From JBECKQ01 sp040235375 (GTDB lineage: Bacteria; Planctomycetota; Phycisphaerae; UBA1845), in contig JBECKQ010000243.1 in assembly GCA_040235375.1 (NCBI GenBank), positions 1 through 12,584 on the forward strand: a DNA stretch of 12,584 nucleotides, read 5' to 3'. A program made the position numbers and the translations under genes. Below are positions 7,015 through 12,584 of the stretch, piece by piece. Positions within the stretch are counted from its first letter, which is position 1. Each line of letters starts with the position of its first letter. Below the pieces are notes generated by a model that was not told where the DNA came from, did not search any database, and saw only the letters and a program-made list of their open reading frames with translations.

Positions 7015-7902
7015 ATGGCTTCCAGACGCCGCACCGCCGGCTTCACGCTCGTCGAACTGCTGGTTGTAATCTCGATCATCGCCCTGCTCATCGCGATCCT
7101 GCTTCCCTCGCTCAAGCGTGCGCGTGACCAGGCGAAGGACGCGGTCTGCCGATCAAACCTCCACCAGCTCGGCCTCGCCAACCAATACTACACGCAGGAT
7201 AACGCGGATCATTTGATGTGGATCCTCGGATCGAAGAACACCGCGTTCAATCCGCCGAAATACAACAAGGCGCCTTTCCGCCAGTTTCATCAAATCTTCC
7301 TCCTTCGGCCGTACATTAAAGACCTCAATTCGTTCATTTGCCCGATGGCCAAGGCGGCGAAGCTGAACAAGCGGCCGGGATCACCCCCGTTGGCCAACAA
7401 CGGTTCGCCCGGCTCGGTAACGGGATATGCGCAAGGCGACAAGGCAGGTGAAATCAGCTTTTACACCACGCTCAAGAACGACTCACTTTTCCTGGCGGCA
7501 GTGCAGCGTCGGGAGTTCCCGCAAATCGATCCGTTTGCGATCCCGTCCTCCGAGAAATTCATCAAGCAGCTCTATACGGAATACTGGTACAACGACTGGC
7601 AGGAAGGCGCGGGGAGCGCTACGGGCGAGATACCGGCAATCAGCGGCAACCTGGTGAACCGCATTCCGTACCCGGACCACGCCGTGCTCATGTGCGACGC
7701 GATAGACTGGAATCCGCGCCACGCCGGCAGCAATGACTTTCTATTCCTCGATACGCATGTGGAACGGATTCCCGAAATTCGGTACTACGACCGCAAAGGC
7801 GAGGGAGGGGGAACGCCGAACTACGATCCGAAAGACAAAGACCCATTCGGCAATCATCCGTATTGGGCATGGGGGCTGGGAAAAAACATCAAGGGGTATT
7901 AG
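7015..7902 (+). CDS. Type II secretion/pilin-like pseudopilin with H-X9-D(T) motif
   Basis: Predicted substrate of a prepilin peptidase, 295 residues. The short basic leader 'MASRRRTAG' is followed by 'FTLVELLVVISIIALLIAIL', with the cleavage point G/F, the conserved Glu at mature position 5 and a hydrophobic alpha helix, then 'LPSLKRARDQAK'. The C-terminal region carries H236 followed by nine residues and D246, the H-X9-DG pattern of the large planctomycete pseudopilin family, except that T247 replaces Gly. The start at 7015 is chosen for its AAAGGA (7001-7006) 8 bases upstream and standard leader length; ATGs at 7006 and 6967 are in frame but give unusually long leaders. No secretion ATPase or other pilin genes are nearby, so it must use machinery encoded elsewhere. 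Position among binding proteins suggests a role at the surface, perhaps in glycan handling (inference). Confidence 0.9.
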   Translation: MASRRRTAGFTLVELLVVISIIALLIAILLPSLKRARDQAKDAVCRSNLHQLGLANQYYTQDNADHLMWILGSKNTAFNPPKYNKAPFRQFHQIFLLRPYIKDLNSFICPMAKAAKLNKRPGSPPLANNGSPGSVTGYAQGDKAGEISFYTTLKNDSLFLAAVQRREFPQIDPFAIPSSEKFIKQLYTEYWYNDWQEGAGSATGEIPAISGNLVNRIPYPDHAVLMCDAIDWNPRHAGSNDFLFLDTHVERIPEIRYYDRKGEGGGTPNYDPKDKDPFGNHPYWAWGLGKNIKGY

Positions 7903-7991
7903 TCGGCACGTCGATGAGGGGGCCGGTGCCAGGGCCGACGTTGCCGTAGGCCAGGGAAACGAGAAGCAACTCTGTTCCGGAAGGAAGCACT

Positions 7992-9824
7992 ATGAGACTA
8001 GCCAGGACTGCAGCGGTTGTCATGGCCGCAGGCGTATGCCTCTGGTTCACGGGCGCGGCGCCTGGGGCACAGAACGTCACGACCAACGGCAGCTTCGAGT
8101 CGGGCGGAGGCGGCGTCAGTGAGGATCCGCACGTACCCGCACACTGGACACGCGAGGGCAACGTGATCGAGCGATCGAGCGAGGCGAACCTCGTACCTGT
8201 CGGCGGGGGCTTCGCACTGAAGGCGTTCCAAAGCAATCCCATTGAGCAAGCCTACCAGGAAGTTCCGGTCTCTGCCGGCGACCAGGTGAGAATCAGCGCG
8301 ATGCTGATGACCTACTCGGTCAACCCGGTGACGGGCAACCCGGACAAGCTCGGCGGTGATGCCCTGGCGGGCATCTCCCTTCGTTTTTTTGACGGCTTCG
8401 GCTTTCCCGTCGGCTCGTCCACGACGCAGTGGGTGCTGGATGCATCGTCGCCGGCCGACACGTGGCTGTCGGGCATGATCGGCCCCGTCGCCGCCCCTAC
8501 CGGCGCGGCGGTCGCGAGAATGCGCTGCGTCTGGAGCTCGACCTCGGGCTCCGGGGCCGCCTTCTGGGATGACGCGCAGTTGACGATCGACAACGGGCCG
8601 AACCTGCTGCTCAACGGCGATTTCGAGGAGGCCGGACTCGGCTCGCAAAGTCCTAACGGGATTGACTACTGGACCGGGTTCGAGGATCAGGAGCAGTCGA
8701 CGGACTATGCTTACGACGGCACGCACAGTCTGAAGGTCGGGACGACGAAAGGTTACTCCGGCCTCGTCCAGGAGATGGGCACGCTGGCCGATGGCGACCA
8801 CATCATCATGAAGGTGTGGTTGTACCAGAGCTCCACGAACGGGCTTTCGGCCGGCGTGGCCGCCGGCCCGAAGCTCGAGTTCTATGAGGCCAATCCGCCC
8901 GACCTGCCGGCGCCGACGGAAAGCCTGACATTTAACGTCGATTCGAACACGAATTCGTGGGAACTGGTCAATCTCACCACGGGCGGCGTGGGAATCGAGG
9001 TGCCGGCGGACGCGACGCAGGCAAGACTTGACATGATCTACGTGCCGGACGACGCCGGCAGCAACGGCACCGTCTATTTCGACGCGGTCTACGCCGCGTA
9101 CTCTGATGCGCCGGCCGTCAATCTTGTTCAGAATGCCAGCTTCGAGGACGGCCCCGGCGGCCCTGACGGACTGGACAGCTGGGTGGAGTTCAACGGCGAC
9201 AACTCGTCGGCGGAAAAGAGTGGGTTGGAAGTCCCGGGCTACCCGAACCAGCCGTTCGAGTCCTGCCTCAAAGTGACGGGAACGGACGTAGCCGGCGTCT
9301 ACCAGGACATCGATGTGGTCCCGGGGAAAACAATTACCCTGTCGGCATACTTGCGAAAGAAGAATGGCGACCTGGTGGGAACGGCCCGCGCCGGCGTGAA
9401 GATCGAGTGGCGTGGCGGCTCCGCCCCGGCCAACGTGGACATCTGCGACCAGGGCTGCATGACGTCAGCCAGCCCCAAGGATCAGTGGGTCGAGTATACG
9501 ATTGACCATACGATGCCCGCGGGCAGCTACGCCAACGCCCGGTTCACGAACCTCGTCGCATTTGCCGGGGCCGGCACGTCAGGTACCGTGTACTTCGACG
9601 CGGCGGAAGCCGTCGTTCTCAACCGCTTCCCGAACGGCGACGACTCGGATGGCGACTACGATTCCGACCTGTACGACTTCTACGAATTCCAGCAGTGCTT
9701 CTTCGGGAACGGCGTGACGCCGCTGCACTACAACTGCCTGGTATTCGACCATGATGGCGACGAGGACATCGACCTCGCCGATTACGACTTCTTCCTCCAG
9801 GGCTTCACGGGACCGCTTCCATAA
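7992..9824 (+). CDS. Secreted protein with three tandem CBM-like domains and dockerin-like tail
   Basis: Exported non-enzymatic protein of 610 residues. A signal peptide (1 to about 26, ending 'GAAPGA') is followed by three galactose-binding-fold domains of the CBM4/9 type. Each opens with an Asn-rich motif, 'NGSFE' (near residue 32), 'NGDFE' (near 208) and 'NASFE' (near 381), and closes with a strand such as 'AFWDDAQL', 'VYFDAVYA' or 'VYFDAAEA'. The last ~65 residues hold two Asp-rich EF-hand loops ('DDSDGDYDSD' and 'DHDGDEDIDLADYD') with a Cys pair between them, resembling a dockerin. No catalytic domain is visible, so carbohydrate capture or matrix attachment is likely. The ribosome site AAGGAAG (7981-7987) supports this start. 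The 89-base gap after the pseudopilin gene has no evident terminator, so the two are probably co-transcribed. Confidence 0.88.
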   Translation: MRLARTAAVVMAAGVCLWFTGAAPGAQNVTTNGSFESGGGGVSEDPHVPAHWTREGNVIERSSEANLVPVGGGFALKAFQSNPIEQAYQEVPVSAGDQVRISAMLMTYSVNPVTGNPDKLGGDALAGISLRFFDGFGFPVGSSTTQWVLDASSPADTWLSGMIGPVAAPTGAAVARMRCVWSSTSGSGAAFWDDAQLTIDNGPNLLLNGDFEEAGLGSQSPNGIDYWTGFEDQEQSTDYAYDGTHSLKVGTTKGYSGLVQEMGTLADGDHIIMKVWLYQSSTNGLSAGVAAGPKLEFYEANPPDLPAPTESLTFNVDSNTNSWELVNLTTGGVGIEVPADATQARLDMIYVPDDAGSNGTVYFDAVYAAYSDAPAVNLVQNASFEDGPGGPDGLDSWVEFNGDNSSAEKSGLEVPGYPNQPFESCLKVTGTDVAGVYQDIDVVPGKTITLSAYLRKKNGDLVGTARAGVKIEWRGGSAPANVDICDQGCMTSASPKDQWVEYTIDHTMPAGSYANARFTNLVAFAGAGTSGTVYFDAAEAVVLNRFPNGDDSDGDYDSDLYDFYEFQQCFFGNGVTPLHYNCLVFDHDGDEDIDLADYDFFLQGFTGPLP

Positions 9825-9857
9825 GTGTCCGCGGTCGAACCGAACGAGGAACACGAA

Positions 9858-9896
9858 AAGGGCCTTGCCCCGGTATCAGCCGGGCGCAAGGCCCTT
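9858..9896 (+). terminator. Bulged GC-rich hairpin terminator after the CBM-dockerin gene
   Basis: AAGGGCCTTGC pairs over 11 bp with GCAAGGCCCTT; after a single bulged G the stem continues for five more pairs (CCCGG with CCGGG) around a TATCAG loop. It begins 34 bases after the stop, has As upstream, and is followed by a short T-containing stretch. It probably ends the pseudopilin/CBM transcript at least partly. Confidence 0.75.
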
Positions 9897-9956
9897 GCGT
9901 TTGACTGGTTACCCGCGGAGCATCAAGGACGCCATTCACATGCAGGAGGTATCGAC

Positions 9957-11006
9957 ATGAGCTCTGCCCGACGATGTCTTGCCGTTGTCGTCTGCCTTCT
10001 ATGCGGCGCCGCCGCCTGCCGATCCACGCCGCGTGAACGGTCGGAACTCGAACGCCAGAACCTCAACCGTCAGACCGTTCGCTCGGTTGAAGAGCTGCGC
10101 GCCGCATTGCGTCAGGCGCCCGACGGGACGGTGATCCACGTGCCGGCCGGCACGTACACCATCAAGAGAGCCGTGGACATCGCCCGCGACAACATCACCG
10201 TCGAAGGCGAGGGCAACAAGACCTTCTTCGTGCTGGCGGAAGGGGCGCGCTGCCCCGGGTTCGTCATCGGCGAACCCGTGCCGGCCACCCCGCAGATCAC
10301 TCGACGCGGCATCACGCTGCGCAACCTGCGCGTCCGCGGCTATCGCGCCGCCAATCCGAAACCGGAGGACGAGCTGAGCGAGGCGCCCGGCCGGGCACAT
10401 CTGCGGAACAACTGCGTCACGGTCCGCCAGGCGGAGGACTGCCTGATCGAAAACGTCACGATGGAGAACGCGGCCAGCGGCGGCATCGTCCTCGAGCAGA
10501 CGTGCCGCAACATCCGCATCAAGGACTGCGAGTCGTTCGAAAACGAGTTCGACGGCATCGCCTGGGACGGCCACATCAGCGACTCCGTTATCGACGACTG
10601 CACGCTGCGGAACAACAAGGGCGCGGGCCTCTCCTTCGACATCGGCCCGTCGGAGAACCTGATCTCTCACTGCGTCATCCGCGACAACCAGACGGTGGGG
10701 ATCTTCCTGCGCGACAGCAAGCGCAACTGTTTCCGCGACTGCGTGATCGAAGGCAACGGCGAGGACGCCGTCTTCATCGCCGACGGCGACGCGCCGAACG
10801 CGGCCACCATCGGCAATGCATTCGTCGACAACGTTTATCGCAACAACGCCCGCAACGGGATCTGGCAGGCCGGCCAGCGCAGCAAAGACAACTGCGTCGC
10901 CCGCGGCATCTTCGTCGGCAACGGGGGCCAGGCGAAGATGGATTCGTTTCCCGAAGAGGCGCCGCTGATCGACTGCCCACCGGACAACGTTTGTGCCACC
11001 AAGTGA
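9957..11006 (+). CDS. Right-handed parallel beta-helix protein, probable lipoprotein
   Basis: Exported 349-residue protein. The N-terminus 'CLAVVVCLLCGAAAC' looks like a lipoprotein signal with C21 as the lipidated residue, although Ala at -3 makes the lipobox less typical. Residues about 42-95 ('RSVEELRAALRQAPDGTVIHVPAGTY') are the usual opening of pectate-lyase-like beta-helix proteins. Residues about 155-330 form six or so coils of about 22-25 residues with the PbH1 pattern ('NCVTVRQAEDCLIENVTMEN', 'NIRIKDCESFENEFDGI', 'SVIDDCTLRNNKGAGL', 'LISHCVIRDNQTVGI'). Regular Cys and Asn ladders are visible. Related proteins include polysaccharide lyases, epimerases and non-catalytic binders; no catalytic set is certain here. 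The start is fixed by AGGAGGT at 9944-9950, 6 bases upstream. Confidence 0.88.
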   Translation: MSSARRCLAVVVCLLCGAAACRSTPRERSELERQNLNRQTVRSVEELRAALRQAPDGTVIHVPAGTYTIKRAVDIARDNITVEGEGNKTFFVLAEGARCPGFVIGEPVPATPQITRRGITLRNLRVRGYRAANPKPEDELSEAPGRAHLRNNCVTVRQAEDCLIENVTMENAASGGIVLEQTCRNIRIKDCESFENEFDGIAWDGHISDSVIDDCTLRNNKGAGLSFDIGPSENLISHCVIRDNQTVGIFLRDSKRNCFRDCVIEGNGEDAVFIADGDAPNAATIGNAFVDNVYRNNARNGIWQAGQRSKDNCVARGIFVGNGGQAKMDSFPEEAPLIDCPPDNVCATK

Positions 11007-11128
11007 CACTTGTCTTAGTCAGTATGCGCAATCGGTGGTCGCGTCAACCAACAACAAGCGGTGCGCAACAGCAGGACACCGGCGCAAACGCGCGCACGCA
11101 TCCTTGCTGGTTGAATCGGTATACGCAT

Positions 11129-11155
11129 GTCCGAGCCGCGACCGTGAGGGAGCGG
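11129..11155 (+). repeat. Dispersed intergenic repeat unit, copy A
   Basis: 27-base unit starting GTCCGAGCCGCG and ending AGCGG. It matches the reverse complement of copy B at 24 of 27 positions. From memory, repeats of this sequence type (giving 'SRDREGA' and 'GRGSD' when translated) are abundant between genes in planctomycete and some acidobacterial genomes. Confidence 0.7.
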
Positions 11156-11313
11156 ATCCAACGTTAACGCTTCGTTTGCCCCGCTGCCATCGGAGTCACA
11201 CCGGGCACGCAGTATCAACGCTGCATTGCGCAGTCCCGCTTGCATCGTATGTCGGAAGGACCGCCAGAACCGATCGTAAGGCGTTGATGGCGAAGGGATG
11301 GTTGCCGCCTCCT

Positions 11314-11340
11314 CCGCTTCCTTACGGGCGCGGCTCGGAC
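11314..11340 (-). repeat. Dispersed intergenic repeat unit, copy B (inverted)
   Basis: Inverted partner of the unit at 11129-11155, with three substitutions and no indels. Similarity stops sharply at both ends of the 27 bases. The pair encloses 158 bases with no coding potential. No target-site duplication is evident, so an ordinary transposon end is not proven. Confidence 0.7.
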
Positions 11341-11432
11341 GGGGTTGCCGGCATTTCAAACCGACGGACGAAGAGGCATAGCCGGCGCGGCGTTGCGTGC
11401 GGTGATCCAGCATGAACATCGAGGACTGATCC

Positions 11433-12584
11433 ATGACCGGTAGTTCGAAAATCGTCGCAGTGACCATAACGACCGCCATTGTCTCATCGATTTCATTCGC
11501 CGCGTCGCCGCCGCCCAAAGGCGAGTGGACCCTCACCGCCTCGAGCGGCAACGATCCCGCTCTCGCCCCGGCGCTGGCCGCGGATGGTAATCCGACCACG
11601 CGCTGGAGCAGCGACTTTTCCGATCCGCAATGGCTCCAGATCGATTTCGGCCGGCCGGCGACGGTCGCCGGCCTCACCATCCAGTGGGAGACCGCGTACT
11701 CGTCTGCATACGACGTGCTCACCTCGTTGAACGCCACCGACTGGACCAAGGTCTACTCGACCGAGCGTGGCGACGGCCGCATCGACGACATCTACTTCCG
11801 CCCCACCGAAGCTCGCTACGTGCGCATCCTCGGTCGCAAGCGCGGCACCGGATGGGGCTACTCCATCTTCGAAGTCGATGTCAAAGGTCCCGACGATCAG
11901 GTGCTGGTTACGACCGATCCACCCTCCGGCGATGGCGCCACCGCCCTGTTCGACGGCAGCACCGACAGCACCTGGACGGCGCCGGCCACGGGCCATGTCA
12001 CCATCACCATGGACTTCCGCCGGATCAAGCCGATGGCCGGCCTGCGCCTCGACTGGGGCGCCTGCCGCGCGAAGAGCATTGGCCTCTTCGCCTCGAAGGA
12101 CGGCACGAACTGGGCAAAAGTGAACGCCCCACCCTTCGGCGCGAAGGCATTCGAAGTGCTTCTCCACGCCCCCATCGACGCGCGATATCTCCGGCTCGAC
12201 CTGGCCGATCCGGCGGCGGACCAGCCAATCGAAATAAACGAAATTCGGCTCGCCGACCTCGACGCCGGCGGCAACGTGCTCGCCCTCTACCGCGTCGCCG
12301 CGGAGGCCTCGCCGCCCGGTGCCTATCCCGAGCAGCTTCGCGATCGCCAGGTCTACTGGACCGTGACCGGCCTGCCGACCGACGACGCCGAAAGCCTCTT
12401 CGACGAGTACGGCAACCTGGAGCCCGTCCAGGGCGGGACGACGCTCATGCCGTTCGTCTATACCAACGGGCGACTGTACACGCCCGTCGGTTCGGAAACC
12501 GTCGAGCAAACGCTGGCCGACAACTACCTGCCGCTGCCTTCGGTCGTCTGGCATGCCGGCGACCTGCGCGTGGATGCCCAGGCG
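11433..12584 (+). CDS. Secreted discoidin (F5/8 type C) domain protein, C-terminus cut by window edge
   Basis: The frame stays open for 384 codons to the window edge. A signal peptide (1 to about 25, 'VSSISFAA') is followed by a first F5/8 type C/CBM32-like domain (about 31-149: 'ASSGNDPALAPALAADGN', 'TRWSSDFSDPQWLQIDFG', 'RYVRILG', ending 'FEVDVKG'). A second, more divergent one spans about 153-277 ('ALFDGSTDSTWTAP', 'RYLRLDLAD', 'INEIRLADLD'). The remaining ~107 residues ('QVYWTVTGLPTDDAESLFDEYG') start an unrecognised domain that may be the beta-sandwich before an (alpha/alpha)6 glycoside hydrolase domain. GAGGA at 11421-11425 lies 7 bases before the ATG. The tandem discoidin domains point to glycan binding outside the cell; any enzyme activity lies beyond the window. 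Confidence 0.85.
   Translation, partial: MTGSSKIVAVTITTAIVSSISFAASPPPKGEWTLTASSGNDPALAPALAADGNPTTRWSSDFSDPQWLQIDFGRPATVAGLTIQWETAYSSAYDVLTSLNATDWTKVYSTERGDGRIDDIYFRPTEARYVRILGRKRGTGWGYSIFEVDVKGPDDQVLVTTDPPSGDGATALFDGSTDSTWTAPATGHVTITMDFRRIKPMAGLRLDWGACRAKSIGLFASKDGTNWAKVNAPPFGAKAFEVLLHAPIDARYLRLDLADPAADQPIEINEIRLADLDAGGNVLALYRVAAEASPPGAYPEQLRDRQVYWTVTGLPTDDAESLFDEYGNLEPVQGGTTLMPFVYTNGRLYTPVGSETVEQTLADNYLPLPSVVWHAGDLRVDAQA

Larger units (their letters stand above)
11007..11432. other. 426-base gene-free region between beta-helix and discoidin genes
   Basis: No convincing coding region on either strand. The stretch holds two inverted copies of a 27-base repeat (11129-11155 and 11314-11340). 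I see no tRNA, no clear terminator after the beta-helix gene and no strong promoter before 11433. A minus-strand open frame here (11015-11749) runs into the discoidin gene and shows no family features. A five-codon frame (11412-11429) ends 3 bases before the discoidin start and could be a leader peptide, but nothing supports that. Confidence 0.5.

Noticed and set aside
7903..7991. Terminator between pseudopilin and CBM-protein genes
   Set aside because: Only a short GGCAC/GTGCC pairing with a 16-base loop and no T-run; too weak to call.
9999..11009. 336-codon minus-strand open frame
   Set aside because: Antisense shadow of the beta-helix gene; composition A/V/D/R-rich without domains.
11129..11340. 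Insertion sequence bounded by inverted repeats
   Set aside because: No transposase and no visible target duplication; kept only as a repeat pair.
11015..11749. 244-codon minus-strand open frame over the gene-free region
   Set aside because: Spans both repeat copies and the discoidin signal peptide; peptides such as 'LPHGRGSD' come from the repeat itself.
11493..12554. 353-codon minus-strand open frame
   Set aside because: Antisense to the discoidin gene, whose plus frame has two recognisable domains and a signal peptide.
1..12584. CRISPR array, tRNA, rRNA or classic riboswitch
   Set aside because: No regularly spaced direct repeats, no cloverleaf-like or conserved RNA sequence seen on either strand.

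Overview
The window looks like a chromosomal polysaccharide-utilisation locus from a high-GC member of the Planctomycetota, most likely a Phycisphaerae-type lineage. This is inference from content. It holds a PEP-CTERM surface protein, a pseudopilin with an H-X9-D(G) type motif, and secreted proteins ending in dockerin-like EF-hand pairs with a Cys pair between the loops. It also holds a right-handed beta-helix protein and a discoidin-domain protein. A short intergenic repeat of a kind I remember from planctomycete genomes is present in two inverted copies. There are no rRNA or tRNA genes, CRISPR arrays, transposases or phage genes.

Left half (1-5654, all minus strand) is a tightly packed catabolic operon. 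In transcription order it encodes a cytoplasmic family GH1 beta-glucosidase (5654-4266), a secreted multidomain glucanase with a GH144/glucoamylase-like catalytic domain (4269-1984), an ABC sugar solute-binding protein (1882-536) and a MalF/UgpA-type permease (536 to the window edge, truncated). GH1 and glucanase overlap in a GTGA stop/start; binding protein and permease overlap in a TGATG stop/start. The acidic residues of the glucanase fall at the spacing I recall for GH144 endo-beta-1,2-glucanase. The best reading is secreted endo-cleavage of a beta-glucan (candidate: beta-1,2-glucan), ABC import of oligosaccharides, and intracellular hydrolysis by GH1.

Centre (5655-6027) is a divergent control region. 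One near-palindromic 14-base site with a central CG, matching the LacI/CcpA-type operator consensus, overlaps a TTGCAA box. That box can serve as -35 for a rightward promoter (perfect TATAAT, 18-base spacer) and, being self-complementary, also for a leftward promoter (TATCCT, 17-base spacer). One LacI-family regulator, not in the window, could therefore control both halves.

Right half (6028-12584, all plus strand) encodes surface and secreted proteins: a PEP-CTERM protein (6028-6849), a strong pair of hairpins (6858-6920), a pseudopilin (7015-7902), a triple carbohydrate-binding-module protein with a dockerin-like tail (7992-9824), a bulged-hairpin terminator (9858-9896) and a beta-helix lipoprotein (9957-11006). 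After a 426-base gene-free stretch carrying the inverted repeat pair comes the start of a discoidin (F5/8 type C) domain protein (11433 to the window edge). Together the right half looks like a cell-surface glycan-capture module controlled with the catabolic operon. That functional link is a hypothesis.
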